Below are positions 1 through 11,309 of a stretch of DNA of 64,000 nucleotides, piece after piece (positions within the stretch are counted from its first letter, which is position 1; each line of letters opens with the position of its first letter). The translations under genes and the position numbers were made by a program. The notes beneath the pieces were generated by a model. That model made no database searches. It saw nothing but the letters and a program-made list of their open reading frames with translations, and was not told the DNA's origin. This DNA comes from Anaeromassilibacillus senegalensis (GTDB lineage Bacteria > Bacillota > Clostridia > Oscillospirales > Acutalibacteraceae), in the NCBI RefSeq assembly GCF_021531715.1, contig NZ_JAFBIT010000002.1, positions 124,001 to 188,000 on the forward strand, in the 5' to 3' direction.

Positions 1-187
1 TGCAGAAATGATCGACCGGGCCCGGAAGCTTGCCGTTCATCTCAATGCCGATAAAGACGACCTTCTCGCCCTCGCAGGGATATGCCGGGGGAATCTGATC
101 GCACACGCACTGCATGACTCTGCCGATTTCGGATGCGATCGGCTGCACGCTGCCGCCCTTGGAATAATGAAGTGACTTTGCTTTCAT
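1..187 (-). CDS. Flavodoxin-like protein, N-terminal part only (runs off window)
   Basis: The first 62 codons of a minus-strand gene are present. The start ATG follows an AGGAGG ribosome site at 8 nt. The visible part reads as an N-terminal strand and helix with a Ser/Gly-rich loop (SKGGS at residues 9-13), a stretch PPAYPCEGEKVVFIGIE, then GKLPGPVDHF. This pattern recalls the flavodoxin fold proteins of gut Clostridia, where the early Ser-rich loop binds FMN phosphate and the second part is the strand ending in a G-x-E turn. The rest of the protein lies outside the window, so function is not established; a general flavodoxin-fold domain is the best guess. Confidence 0.5.
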   Translation of the reverse strand, partial: MKAKSLHYSKGGSVQPIASEIGRVMQCVCDQIPPAYPCEGEKVVFIGIEMNGKLPGPVDHFC

Positions 188-255
188 TTTGACTGCCTCC
201 TGTTGCTTTGCGGGCCATCTCACGGCCCGTAGTACTCAAATTGTCATTGTATCTA

Positions 256-264
256 ATTATAGCA
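256..264 (-). promoter_or_regulatory. Possible extended -10 promoter of the flavodoxin-like gene
   Basis: On the minus strand TGCTATAAT forms an extended -10 element about 70 nt before the start codon. No good -35 is visible at 17 bp, as expected for an extended -10 promoter. Confidence 0.35.
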
Positions 265-427
265 TAAAGATGGGGAAAGGTATAAACAAAATGTTAATTT
301 TTTCGTAAGAATCCCGTAAGCTTTTAAAAGTCGGATCAAGCCACAAAATTACCCGGACAAATTGTAGATTTTGACCGGTTTTTATCATCAATTTACAATC
401 CATTCAAGAAAACCTGTCCCAAAACGC

Positions 428-456
428 TTGTAAATTTCCGGGAATTATACTATAAT
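428..456 (+). promoter_or_regulatory. Sigma-A promoter of the V-ATPase operon
   Basis: TTGTAA, a 17-bp spacer and a perfect TATAAT lie about 100 nt before the first operon gene. The 250 nt further upstream (about 190-427) are AT-rich; I see no gene there, only the divergent promoter of the flavodoxin-like gene. Confidence 0.75.
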
Positions 457-560
457 GTTATTGTATATTGTTTCAGAACTACAGCGGACGGAACGCCTGC
501 AGCCGTACTTTTCCGGCTGCGTTCCCACCGCTCCCCTATTCTTCATCTGGAGGTGATTTT

Positions 561-872
561 TTGGCAAAAGAAGCTTTGGACGCCGTTAAAAACGCGGAAC
601 AGCAGGCAGCCGAAATTCTCGAAAACGCTGCGCAGCGCTGCGCAGCCATCCGGCAGAGTGCGCAGCAGAAAGCGCAGGCCCTGACCGACGAGCGTATCCG
701 GCAGGCCGAGGCCGAGCGCGGCAAGGCGCAGGCCAAAGCCGAAGCGGACGCCGCTGCCCTGCAGCGCGCCGCGCAGCAGGAAACCGACGCCCTCGCCGGG
801 GAGATCTGCGCGAAGGCGCAGGCAAACCGCGAAGAGACCGTCCGCGCGATTCTGGAGAGGATCACCGGATGA
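561..872 (+). CDS. V-type ATP synthase stalk subunit (H/G type)
   Basis: A 103-residue, Ala/Gln/Glu-rich protein with almost no hydrophobic segment, predicted to be one long coiled coil. In bacterial V-type (A-type-like) ATPases the small coiled-coil subunit encoded just before subunit I (NtpF of Enterococcus hirae, subunit G/H of Thermus/archaea) pairs with subunit E to form a peripheral stalk. The TTG start was chosen because GGAGGTGA sits 7 nt before it; a longer reading frame begins upstream at 468 but lacks a ribosome site and adds a non-coiled, Pro/Ser-rich stretch. It is the first gene of the operon, 33 nt before subunit I. Confidence 0.75.
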   Translation: MAKEALDAVKNAEQQAAEILENAAQRCAAIRQSAQQKAQALTDERIRQAEAERGKAQAKAEADAAALQRAAQQETDALAGEICAKAQANREETVRAILERITG

Positions 873-905
873 CGCGGCGCAAACACGAAAGGAGGGGATC
901 GCAGT

Positions 906-3420
<2,515 letters not shown>

Positions 3421-3465
3421 TCCGTCCCGGTTCAACGCGCATCAAGCGAAAAGGAGAGAACACCC

Positions 3466-4056
3466 ATGGCAACAGGACTGGACAGAATTTTAGAGCAGAT
3501 CCGTGCGGACGCCGAAGAAAAGGCAGCGGCCGAGATCGCGGCTGCCGAGCGTGACGCGGAGCAAACGCTGGCGCGGGTCGCCGAGGAGGCGGAGGAAAAG
3601 GCCGCCGCCATGTGCGCGCAGAGCGAAACGCAGAACGCGGACATCCTTGCGAAGGCGCAGTCCGCCGCGGAATTCGGCCGGCGTCGCATTCTGCTCGCAA
3701 CCAAGCAGGGCGCAATCCGCGATACCGTCTCCGCGGCGCGCGAGCGTCTGCACAGCCTGCCGGACAGCGAATACTTCGCGGTGCTGTTAAAGCTCGCGCA
3801 GAAGAACGCCGCGGACGGCGAGGCACAGATGCGGCTGAACGCAAAGGATCTCGCCCGTATGCCCCGGGATTTTGAGGCGCAGCTCAACGCCGCCACCCCC
3901 CGCGGGCACATCACCGTATCCGAAACGCCGTGCGACATTGCGGACGGTTTCCTGCTCGTTTACGGCGGCATCGACGTAAACTGCACGTTTGACTCGCTTT
4001 TCGAGGCAGAGGCGGACGCGCTGCAGGACCTCGCGGGCAGCATGCTCTTCCGCTGA
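3466..4056 (+). CDS. ntpE: V-type ATP synthase subunit E (peripheral stalk)
   Basis: A 196-residue protein whose first 100 residues are an Ala/Glu/Lys-rich coiled coil and whose last 90 form the globular domain that binds subunit B at the top of the enzyme (GFLLVYGGIDVNCTFDSLFE is the typical C-terminal core). It partners with the small coiled-coil subunit of the first operon gene. AAGGAGAG precedes the ATG by 9 nt. Length and position between K and C match the standard operon. Confidence 0.92.
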   Translation: MATGLDRILEQIRADAEEKAAAEIAAAERDAEQTLARVAEEAEEKAAAMCAQSETQNADILAKAQSAAEFGRRRILLATKQGAIRDTVSAARERLHSLPDSEYFAVLLKLAQKNAADGEAQMRLNAKDLARMPRDFEAQLNAATPRGHITVSETPCDIADGFLLVYGGIDVNCTFDSLFEAEADALQDLAGSMLFR

Positions 4057-4093
4057 GCCGCTCAAAATACCGCAATCAAAAGGAGTACGCACG

Positions 4094-5056
4094 ATGGCAC
4101 AGGAATATATCTACGCTGTGGCGCGCATCAAGGCGCGGGAGCTTTCGCTTCTGACACAGCAGGACATAGACCGGCTCATGGCGTGCAAAACGCCGGCGGA
4201 ATGCTTCCGCGCGCTGGCCGATAAAGGCTGGGGCACGGGCGGCGAGCAGACCGCAGAGGCGATTTTCGCAGCCGAAACGGAAAAGACCTGGGCGCTCATG
4301 CACGAGCTGCTGCCCGATCTCACCCCGTTCGACGTTCTGCTGTATCCCATAGATTTCAACAATTTAAAGGCGGCGGTCAAATGCACCGTCACCAACACCG
4401 AACCGCACAACGTCTTTATGCAGGGCGGCACGGTGGATCCGCAGAAGATGCAGCTGGCCGTGCGCCAAAACGACTTTTCTCTTCTGCCGGACTTTATGGC
4501 CGAGGCCGCGTCGGAAGCAACGCAGGTGCTGCTCCAGACACGCGACGGTCAGCGCTGCGACGTAATCCTCGATCGCGCCTGCCTTTCGGCGATCCACCGC
4601 GCGGGCATGGAGAGCGACAACGCGCTCGTCAAGGCGCTCGCCGAGCTGAAGGTCGCCGTGTCGGACATCAAGATCGCGATGCGCGCGCAGCACACCGGCA
4701 AGAGCCGCGCTTTCCTCGAGGAAAGCCTCACGCCGTGCGCGACGCTCGATCTCGCAGAGCTGATCTCTGCCGCTGAAAAGGACGCGGAAGCGCTGTACGC
4801 CTATCTGGGCCGCACCGATTACGCGGACGCCGTCGCCCCATTGAAAGCAGGCGCATCGGCCTTTGAAAAATGGTGCGACGACCGCCAGACCGCGCTCGTC
4901 AAGGAAATCAGCCGGCAGGATTACTTCACGATCGCCCCGCTGCTCGGTTATGTGACCGCGCGCCAGAACGAAATCGCGACGGTGCGCATCATCGTCTCCG
5001 GCAAGCAGAACAACCTGCCGGATGAGCGCATCCGGGCAAGGCTGAGGGAGGTTTGA
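4094..5056 (+). CDS. ntpC: V-type ATP synthase subunit C (d-type, rotor connector)
   Basis: A 320-residue all-helical protein with the YIYAVARIKARE start and the late ARQNEIATVRIIVSGK motif that mark the C/d subunit, a funnel linking the D-F shaft to the membrane ring. The ATG at 4094 is preceded by AAAAGGAG; upstream in-frame starts inside subunit E lack a ribosome site. It ends 2 nt before the next gene. Confidence 0.93.
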   Translation: MAQEYIYAVARIKARELSLLTQQDIDRLMACKTPAECFRALADKGWGTGGEQTAEAIFAAETEKTWALMHELLPDLTPFDVLLYPIDFNNLKAAVKCTVTNTEPHNVFMQGGTVDPQKMQLAVRQNDFSLLPDFMAEAASEATQVLLQTRDGQRCDVILDRACLSAIHRAGMESDNALVKALAELKVAVSDIKIAMRAQHTGKSRAFLEESLTPCATLDLAELISAAEKDAEALYAYLGRTDYADAVAPLKAGASAFEKWCDDRQTALVKEISRQDYFTIAPLLGYVTARQNEIATVRIIVSGKQNNLPDERIRARLREV

Positions 5057-5058
5057 GC

Positions 5059-5382
5059 ATGTACAGAGCAGCAGTAATCGGAGACCGCGACAGCATCTAC
5101 GGCTTCGCGGCGCTCGGGCTGGAGGTCTTCCCCGTGGCGGACGCTGACGCCGGCTCGAAGACCCTGCGCCGGCTGGCGGAGGGCGAATACGCCGTGATCT
5201 ATATCACCGAAGCGCTTGCCGCCGAGCTGGAGCACGAGCTCGACCACTTCCGTCTCCTGCCCCTGCCCGCCATCATCCCGATTCCCGGCGTCACGGGCAA
5301 TACAGGCATGGGCATCAAGATGGTCAAAAAGTCGGTGGAGCAGGCAGTCGGCTCCGACATCATCTTCAACGAAAAAGATTAA
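5059..5382 (+). CDS. ntpG: V-type ATP synthase subunit F (shaft)
   Basis: A 107-residue Rossmann-like protein with the [15 protein letters not shown] start, a central [11 protein letters not shown] strand-helix, and [17 protein letters not shown] near the end, all typical of V-ATPase subunit F (called NtpG in E. hirae), which together with D forms the central shaft. GGGAGG sits 7 nt before the ATG; a TTG 6 nt further upstream is also possible. Confidence 0.92.
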   Translation: MYRAAVIGDRDSIYGFAALGLEVFPVADADAGSKTLRRLAEGEYAVIYITEALAAELEHELDHFRLLPLPAIIPIPGVTGNTGMGIKMVKKSVEQAVGSDIIFNEKD

Positions 5383-5404
5383 AGAAACGGGTGACTTCAA
5401 GCAA

Positions 5405-7177
5405 ATGAGCAAAGGCACAATCAAAAAAGTGGCCGGTCCGCTCGTAATCGCCGGCGGCATGCGCGACGCGAACATGTTCGACGTTGTGCGCGTCAGCGAT
5501 CAGCGACTGATCGGTGAGATCATAGAAATTCACGGCGATGAGGCCTCGATTCAGGTTTACGAGGAAACCTCCGGCCTTGGCCCCGGCGCGCCCGTCGAAT
5601 CCACCGGCGAGCCGATGAGCGTTGAGCTCGGCCCGGGCCTCATCAGCTCGATTTACGACGGCATTCAGCGCCCGCTGGACGCCATCATGCAGATTTCCGG
5701 TAACAACCTGAAGCGCGGCGTGGAGGTTCCCTCCCTGCGGCGCGATATCAAATGGAGCTTCACGCCCCTCAAAAACGCGGGCGACGAGGTCACGGGCGGC
5801 GACATTCTCGGCACCGTACAGGAAACCGAGATCGTTCTGCATAAGATCATGGTTCCGGTCGGCGTGCGCGGCACGATTCGCTCGATTTCTGCGGGCGAAT
5901 ATACCGTCACCGATACGGTCGCCGTGATCGACACGCCGAACGGCTCCAGCGTCAACGTCACGCTGATGCAGAAATGGCCGGTTCGCCGCGGCAGACCGTA
6001 CCAGAAAAAGCTTTCGCCGGACATGCCGCTGATCACCGGCCAGCGCGTCATCGACACGCTGTTCCCGATCGCGAAGGGCGGCGTCGCAGCCGTTCCCGGA
6101 CCGTTCGGCAGCGGCAAGACCGTCGTGCAGCACCAGCTCGCAAAGTGGGCGGAAGCCGACATCGTCGTCTACATCGGCTGCGGCGAACGCGGCAACGAGA
6201 TGACCGACGTTCTGAACGAGTTCCCGGAGCTCGTCGACCCGAAAACCGGCTATTCGCTGATGAAGCGCACCGTGCTCATCGCGAACACCTCCGACATGCC
6301 GGTTGCAGCGCGTGAGGCTTCGATCTACACCGGCATCACGATCGCGGAGTACTTCCGCGACATGGGCTATTCCGTCGCTCTGATGGCGGATTCCACCTCC
6401 CGCTGGGCGGAGGCGCTGCGCGAAATGTCCGGCCGTCTCGAAGAGATGCCCGGCGAAGAGGGCTACCCGGCATACCTGGGCAGCCGTCTCGCACAGTTCT
6501 ACGAGCGCGCAGGCCGCGTTATCACCCTCGGCGGCGACGACCGCGAGGGCGCGCTGTCCGTTATCGGCGCCGTTTCCCCTCCGGGCGGCGATATTTCCGA
6601 GCCGGTCTCGCAGGCGACGCTGCGCATCGTCAAGGTCTTCTGGGGCCTCGACGCCAACCTGGCCTATAAGCGTCACTTCCCGGCCGTCAACTGGCTGACC
6701 TCCTATTCCCTGTACGTGGATACCATGTCGAAGTGGTTCAACACGAACGTTGCGCCCGACTGGATGGAGCTGCGCGCACGATTGATGCGCCTGCTGCAGG
6801 ACGAGGCGGAGCTCGAGGAAATCGTGAAGCTCGTCGGTATGGATGCCCTCTCTGCGCCCGACCGTCTGAAGCTCGAGGCCGCACGCTCCATCCGCGAGGA
6901 CTTCCTGCACCAGAACGCCTTCGATGATACCGACACCTACACCAGCCTCGAAAAGCAGCACGACATGATGCTCCTCGTGGTGCATTACTACGACCAGTGC
7001 GTCGAGGCGCTTGAAAAGGGCGCGAAGGCGGACGATCTGATCGCCCTGCCTGTGCGCGAGCGCATCGGCCGCTTCAAATACGTTGCGCCGGATAAGATCG
7101 CTGCGGAATACGGCGACGTCTGCGCCGAGCTTGCGCGTGAAATCGAGGAAGCTGTCAAGAACAAGGAGGACTTCTGA
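5405..7177 (+). CDS. ntpA: V-type ATP synthase catalytic subunit A
   Basis: A 590-residue catalytic subunit. The P-loop GPFGSGKT is at about residue 235, the GERGNEM catalytic glutamate loop about 25 residues later, and the [16 protein letters not shown] segment supplies Walker B and the sensor region. An insertion near residues 110-190 is the non-homologous region that separates A subunits from F-type beta. The start was placed on the [13 protein letters not shown] reading because longer frames run back into subunit F; its ribosome site is weak (GGGTGA), so coupling to subunit F translation is likely. Its stop overlaps the next start by one base. Confidence 0.96.
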   Translation: MSKGTIKKVAGPLVIAGGMRDANMFDVVRVSDQRLIGEIIEIHGDEASIQVYEETSGLGPGAPVESTGEPMSVELGPGLISSIYDGIQRPLDAIMQISGNNLKRGVEVPSLRRDIKWSFTPLKNAGDEVTGGDILGTVQETEIVLHKIMVPVGVRGTIRSISAGEYTVTDTVAVIDTPNGSSVNVTLMQKWPVRRGRPYQKKLSPDMPLITGQRVIDTLFPIAKGGVAAVPGPFGSGKTVVQHQLAKWAEADIVVYIGCGERGNEMTDVLNEFPELVDPKTGYSLMKRTVLIANTSDMPVAAREASIYTGITIAEYFRDMGYSVALMADSTSRWAEALREMSGRLEEMPGEEGYPAYLGSRLAQFYERAGRVITLGGDDREGALSVIGAVSPPGGDISEPVSQATLRIVKVFWGLDANLAYKRHFPAVNWLTSYSLYVDTMSKWFNTNVAPDWMELRARLMRLLQDEAELEEIVKLVGMDALSAPDRLKLEAARSIREDFLHQNAFDDTDTYTSLEKQHDMMLLVVHYYDQCVEALEKGAKADDLIALPVRERIGRFKYVAPDKIAAEYGDVCAELAREIEEAVKNKEDF

Positions 7178-8550
7178 TGCCAAAGGAATACAGAACCATA
7201 CAGGAGGTCGCCGGCCCGCTGATGCTCGTCAAGGGCGTGGAAAACGTCTCGTACGACGAGCTGGCGGAGATTGAGCTTGCAAACGGCGAAAAGCGCCGCT
7301 GCAAGGTGCTGGAGATCAACGAGGGCAACGCGCTCGTCCAGCTCTTTGAAAGCTCCACCGGTATCAACCTCTCGAACAGCCGCGTCCGCTTCCTCGGCAG
7401 AACGATGGAGCTGGGCGTGAGCGAGGATATGCTCGGCCGCGTCTTTGACGGACTCGGCCGCCCGATCGACGACGGCCCGGAGATCCTGCCCGACCGCCGC
7501 GACGACATCAACGGCCTGCCGATGAACCCGGCAGCCCGCAGCTACCCGCAGGAATTCATCCAGACCGGCATTTCCGCGATCGACGGTCTGAACACACTCG
7601 TCCGCGGCCAGAAGCTGCCGATCTTCTCGGCCTCCGGTCTGCCCCACGCACAGCTCGCCGCGCAGATTGCGCGTCAGGCGAAGGTGCGCGGCACGAACGA
7701 TCCGTTCGTCGTCGTGTTCGCCGCGCTGGGCATCACGTTTGAGGAATCGAACTTCTTCATCGAGAGCTTCAAAGAGACGGGCGCCATCGACCGCACGGTC
7801 ATGTTCGTCAACCTCGCGAACGACCCGGCCATCGAGCGTATCGCGACGCCGCGTATGGCGCTGACCGCCGCCGAATACCTCGCCTTCGAAAAGAACTACC
7901 ATGTGCTCGTCATCCTGACGGATATCACGAACTACGCTGACGCCCTGCGCGAGGTCTCCGCCGCGCGCAAGGAGGTTCCGGGCCGCCGCGGCTACCCGGG
8001 CTATATGTACACCGACCTCGCGTCCCTCTACGAGCGCGCAGGCCGCCAGACCGGCAAGACCGGCTCCATCACGCTGATCCCGATTCTGACGATGCCCGAG
8101 GACGACAAGACGCATCCGATCCCCGACCTCACCGGTTACATCACCGAGGGTCAGATCATCCTGAGCCGTGAGCTGTACCGCAAGAATGTCGCGCCGCCGA
8201 TCGACGTACTGCCCTCCCTGTCCCGTTTGAAGGACAAGGGCATCGGCGAAGGCAAGACGCGCGCCGACCACGCCAGCACCATGAACCAGCTTTTCGCGGC
8301 GTATGCCCGCGGCAAGGAGGCCAAGGAGCTGATGGTTATTCTGGGTGAGGCCGCGCTGACGGACATCGACAAGCTCTATGCGAAATTCGCGGATGCCTTC
8401 GAAAACGAATACGTCTCGCAGGGCTACACGACGAACCGCGACATCGAAGACACGCTGAATCTGGGCTGGAAGCTGCTTTCCATCCTGCCCCGCAGCGAGC
8501 TCAAGCGAATCAACGACAAGTTCCTCGACCAGTATTACGGAAAGGTGTGA
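7177..8550 (+). CDS. ntpB: V-type ATP synthase regulatory subunit B
   Basis: A 457-residue non-catalytic nucleotide-binding subunit. Where the A subunit has a P-loop this protein has [16 protein letters not shown], which lacks the Gly-Lys-Thr signature, as expected. The segment [22 protein letters not shown] and the [23 protein letters not shown] region are the family hallmarks. The ATG overlaps the subunit A stop (TGATG), giving tight stoichiometric coupling. Confidence 0.96.
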   Translation: MPKEYRTIQEVAGPLMLVKGVENVSYDELAEIELANGEKRRCKVLEINEGNALVQLFESSTGINLSNSRVRFLGRTMELGVSEDMLGRVFDGLGRPIDDGPEILPDRRDDINGLPMNPAARSYPQEFIQTGISAIDGLNTLVRGQKLPIFSASGLPHAQLAAQIARQAKVRGTNDPFVVVFAALGITFEESNFFIESFKETGAIDRTVMFVNLANDPAIERIATPRMALTAAEYLAFEKNYHVLVILTDITNYADALREVSAARKEVPGRRGYPGYMYTDLASLYERAGRQTGKTGSITLIPILTMPEDDKTHPIPDLTGYITEGQIILSRELYRKNVAPPIDVLPSLSRLKDKGIGEGKTRADHASTMNQLFAAYARGKEAKELMVILGEAALTDIDKLYAKFADAFENEYVSQGYTTNRDIEDTLNLGWKLLSILPRSELKRINDKFLDQYYGKV

Positions 8551-8556
8551 TGCTAG

Positions 8557-9210
8557 GTGGCAGGCACACAGGTCAACCCCACCAGAATGGAGCTCACGCG
8601 GCTCAAAAAGAAGCTCACAACCGCCATGCGCGGCCATAAGCTGCTCAAGGATAAGCGCGATGAGCTCATGCGCCAGTTTCTCGACAAGGTGCGCGAGAAC
8701 AAGGCGCTGCGCGAAGAGGTGGAGCAGGCGCTCGAATCTGCAAACCGCAACTTCATGCTTGCGCGCGCCGGTATGCCGGACGAAATGCTGAACACGGCGC
8801 TGCTTGCGCCGAAGCAGGAAGTCACCATCAGTGCCGGTACACAGAACGTGATGAGCGTCGAGATCCCCGCCTTTGACTTCAAAACGCGCACACCCGACCC
8901 GAACGACATCTACTCCTACGGCTTCGCTTTCACAACCGGCGACCTCGACGACGCGATCCGCTCGCTCTCCGAGGTGTTCCCGAAGATGCTGAAGCTCGCC
9001 GAGGTAGAGAAGTCGTGCCAGCTCATGGCGGCGGAAATCGAAAAGACGCGCCGCCGCGTCAATGCGCTCGAGCACGTCATGATTCCCGAGCTGCAGACGA
9101 ACATCAAGTATATCACGATGAAGCTCGATGAAAACGAGCGCTCCACGCAGATCCGTCTGATGAAGGTCAAGGACATGATGCTCAAGGAAGCGCACCACTA
9201 CGAAAACTAA
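8557..9210 (+). CDS. ntpD: V-type ATP synthase subunit D (central shaft)
   Basis: A 217-residue protein with the VNPTRMELTRLKKKLTTA start and two long antiparallel coiled-coil arms (about 5-75 and 130-205) that form the rotating shaft inside the A3B3 head. The GTG start has AAAGGTG 10 nt upstream and lies 6 nt after the subunit B stop. It is the last gene; no ntpH or ntpJ follows, although a KtrB/TrkH protein is encoded elsewhere in the window (40493-41869). Confidence 0.94.
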   Translation: MAGTQVNPTRMELTRLKKKLTTAMRGHKLLKDKRDELMRQFLDKVRENKALREEVEQALESANRNFMLARAGMPDEMLNTALLAPKQEVTISAGTQNVMSVEIPAFDFKTRTPDPNDIYSYGFAFTTGDLDDAIRSLSEVFPKMLKLAEVEKSCQLMAAEIEKTRRRVNALEHVMIPELQTNIKYITMKLDENERSTQIRLMKVKDMMLKEAHHYEN

Positions 9211-9216
9211 ACACAC

Positions 9217-9251
9217 AAAAAACGTGGCTGTTTTGCGCAGCCACGTTTTTT
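9217..9251 (+). terminator. Intrinsic terminator of the V-ATPase operon
   Basis: AAAAAACGTGGCTG and its complement CAGCCACGTTTTTT flank a 7-nt loop directly after the last operon gene. The A and T runs make it bidirectional. Confidence 0.85.
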
Positions 9252-9275
9252 GCACAATTTCAGTCGGCAACAGGT

Positions 9276-9318
9276 AAGAGAACGGAGCGCAGGCCAAAAA
9301 CCTGCGCTCCGTTCTCTT
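9276..9318. repeat. 18-bp perfect inverted repeat between convergent genes
   Basis: Two perfect 18-nt arms (9276-9293 and 9301-9318) flank a 7-nt loop between the ATPase terminator and the convergent spoIIQ-like gene. There is no good T-run on either strand, so it may be a stabilising 3' hairpin or a weak terminator of the minus-strand gene. Confidence 0.6.
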
Positions 9319-9359
9319 GTGCCCCTAAAACGATGCCGGGGGCGGGCGGCTGATCAACG

Positions 9360-10163
9360 TTACGGGAGAAGGCTCTCGGGATCGACGGCCTCGCCGTCCT
9401 TCGTCACCTCGAGATGCAGATGCGATTCCATGGCCGATTCAAACGGCGCGGCTGTCACGCTGCCGATGTCCTGCCCGGCGGAAACGACCTCGCCCGGGTC
9501 AACAAGAAACGTCTCGCCGAGGCCGCAGTAACGGAACACATACGCGCCATGCTCTATCACAATTGTATTGCCGAGCAGCATGTCCGTATACGTCTCTTTC
9601 ACGATTCCGTTTGCGGCGGATTTCACCGTCTCTCCGTGCGCCGCGGCGTAATCGGTACCCATATGCGCGCGGTAGTCACGCATCGTTTCCGAATAGACCG
9701 GCGCTTCGGAGAAGGCGGCGAGCACCGTATCGCCCGCCACCGGCTTTAAAAAGCGGCCGCTGACCGTGTATTCCGGCTCTGCCGCCGTCTCCTCGGCGGG
9801 CGCTTCCGTCTGCGCCGTTTCCTCCGGCTCCGCTTCAGCCTGTGTCTCCTGCTCTGCCGGATCCGGCTCTACAACGACCTCAGACGCCGTCCCCTGCGCA
9901 TGTCCGGCGGAAACGGCGCTTTCCGGATCCTCCGCCGCCGGCGTGGGCGACGGCTGCACCGTGGCGGACGACACGCTGCTTGTCCCGGAGCTCTCCGCCT
10001 CGCCGTTCACCGGCTCCAAAAAGCCGGAGACCGTGTCGTATGTGCTCCACGCCGCGATGCCGATTGCCGCCAGACAGACTGCAAGGGCGATATAAAAGCC
10101 GCGCTTTTCCGAGCTGTTCTTTTTGTTTTTCTCTTCCTGTTCGTTTTTCATATGCATAGCCAT
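9360..10163 (-). CDS. spoIIQ: Membrane-anchored M23 (LytM) protein, SpoIIQ-like
   Basis: A 267-residue protein: a Lys/Glu-rich cytoplasmic start, one membrane helix (about 22-42), a 100-residue Glu/Ala/Thr-rich low-complexity linker, and a C-terminal M23 peptidase fold. The zinc-site motifs HMGTD and HLH are present, as in Clostridium SpoIIQ but unlike B. subtilis SpoIIQ, which has lost a ligand. SpoIIQ sits in the forespore membrane and bridges to SpoIIIAH in the mother cell. The start (MAMHMKNEQ) follows GAGAGG by 9 nt. A sigma-F/sigma-G-like promoter upstream supports the name; a general cell-wall M23 endopeptidase is the alternative. Confidence 0.72.
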   Translation of the reverse strand: MAMHMKNEQEEKNKKNSSEKRGFYIALAVCLAAIGIAAWSTYDTVSGFLEPVNGEAESSGTSSVSSATVQPSPTPAAEDPESAVSAGHAQGTASEVVVEPDPAEQETQAEAEPEETAQTEAPAEETAAEPEYTVSGRFLKPVAGDTVLAAFSEAPVYSETMRDYRAHMGTDYAAAHGETVKSAANGIVKETYTDMLLGNTIVIEHGAYVFRYCGLGETFLVDPGEVVSAGQDIGSVTAAPFESAMESHLHLEVTKDGEAVDPESLLP

Positions 10164-10203
10164 ACGTCTCAACCTCTCATCCGGTATTGAATTTGGATAT
10201 GTG

Positions 10204-10232
10204 TAGTATGGGCAGACCGCGCGGCAATATGC
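10204..10232 (-). promoter_or_regulatory. Sigma-F/sigma-G-type forespore promoter
   Basis: On the minus strand GCATA is followed, 17 nt later, by CATACTA. Read another way it is GCATA, 14 nt, GCCCATACTA. These fit the forespore consensus sequences (GYATA with GGnnAnAnTR for sigma-F; GHATR with CATnHTA for sigma-G). The predicted start point is about 35 nt before the spoIIQ-like ATG. No sigma-A promoter is seen for this gene. Confidence 0.6.
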
Positions 10233-10244
10233 GAAAACAGGCAA

Positions 10245-10292
10245 AAAAGGAAAAGGAAAAAGGACCGATGCGGCTCGGTCCTTTTCCTTTTA
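10245..10292. terminator. Purine/pyrimidine-rich hairpin between spoIIQ-like gene and lexA
   Basis: An A/G-rich arm ending GGACCGA pairs with TCGGTCC followed by a T/C-rich arm (about 17 bp with one bulged A, 5-nt loop). It lies in a 417-nt gap between divergent genes and is probably a terminator or insulator. The rest of the gap, up to the lexA promoter, shows no gene. Confidence 0.45.
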
Positions 10293-10496
10293 GCTTGAGG
10301 GGTATATTGAGGAGGGTAGAACATGTATCCAAGAAAGGTGCGGTTCCTTATCTATTGAATACGTGTATATTATACCGCACCGTCCAAATTAGTTGTTAAT
10401 CCGCTGTGAATAAACATTAAAGATTTTTGAACTGTTTTGTGAACATTGCTTGATGCTGTTTTCCAGAAATTTTTTCAAAAAATATCAAACAATTGT

Positions 10497-10525
10497 TTGC
10501 AATTTGCGAACAGATGTGTTACAAT
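10497..10525 (+). promoter_or_regulatory. lexA promoter containing a LexA (SOS) box
   Basis: TTGCAA, a 17-bp spacer and TACAAT form a sigma-A promoter. The spacer and first -10 base contain CGAACAGATGTGTT (10507-10520), one base off the Gram-positive LexA box CGAACRNRYGTTYG-type consensus. A 14-bp perfect palindrome CAAACAATTGTTTG (10486-10499) overlaps the -35 region and may be a second operator. Confidence 0.72.
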
Positions 10526-10580
10526 AGGGACAGAATAGTACCGTGGCCTTTTGTGGCTGCGATAAACGGAGGAATCTATC

Positions 10581-11165
10581 ATGGCAACTCTGACAAAGAG
10601 CCAGCAGCTTGTATACGATTATCTTTGCTCCACGATGGCGGAGCGCGCCGTGCCGCCTTCGGTCCGTGAGATCTGCGCCGCCACCGGCCTGCGCTCCACC
10701 TCGACCGTCCACTCGCACCTCAAGTCGCTTGAGGCGCTCGGCTACATCACGCGCGACGCCGGCCTGAACCGTTCGATCCACATCGTCGGCGCGGCTGCCG
10801 CCAAGCAGGTGCCGATCCTCGGCAAGGTCACAGCCGGTCTGCCGATCCTCGCGGTCGAGGACATCGAGGGCTACATCCCCTACCCCGACAGAAGCGACAA
10901 GGAGCTTTTTGCCCTGCATGTGGACGGCCTGAGCATGATCAACGCCGGTATTCTCGACGGCGACTATGTGATCGCGGAAAAGACGCCCGTTGCGGAAAAC
11001 GGCGAGATCGTCGTCGGCATGATCGGCGACGAGGCAACCGTCAAGCGCTTCTATAAGGAGAACGGCACCTTCCGCCTCCAGCCGGAAAACCCCGACTTCG
11101 AGCCGATCATCTCGGACGAGATCTCGATTCTCGGCAAGGTCATCGCCGTCATTCGCTATTATTGA
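10581..11165 (+). CDS. lexA: SOS repressor LexA
   Basis: A 194-residue LexA. Residues 1-65 form the winged helix-turn-helix (SVREICAATGLRSTSTVHSHL as the recognition region), and the rest is the S24 self-cleavage domain with the scissile A85-G86 bond, nucleophile S118 (GLSM) and general base K155 (TVKRF). It represses DNA-damage genes until RecA filaments trigger cleavage. ACGGAGGAA precedes the ATG. The promoter carries its own operator, so it is autoregulated. It is monocistronic, ending in a terminator about 100 nt downstream. Confidence 0.95.
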   Translation: MATLTKSQQLVYDYLCSTMAERAVPPSVREICAATGLRSTSTVHSHLKSLEALGYITRDAGLNRSIHIVGAAAAKQVPILGKVTAGLPILAVEDIEGYIPYPDRSDKELFALHVDGLSMINAGILDGDYVIAEKTPVAENGEIVVGMIGDEATVKRFYKENGTFRLQPENPDFEPIISDEISILGKVIAVIRYY

Positions 11166-11268
11166 TGGGGTACGGCAGCGTGCGCATTCCAGAATAAAGG
11201 CTGTATTTTAAGTAGAGGCGCTTTGGAGCGCGTACAGTTTTACTGCACCAAAAAATGAACGCACAGGA

Positions 11269-11308
11269 ACACCCGTCGAGCTTTTGCCCGGCGGGTGTGT
11301 TTTTTTGT
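11269..11308 (+). terminator. Intrinsic terminator downstream of lexA
   Basis: ACACCCG pairs with CGGGTGT and is followed on the plus strand by GTTTTTTTG. It ends just at the stop codon of the convergent GNAT gene. Confidence 0.8.
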
Positions 11309-11309
11309 T

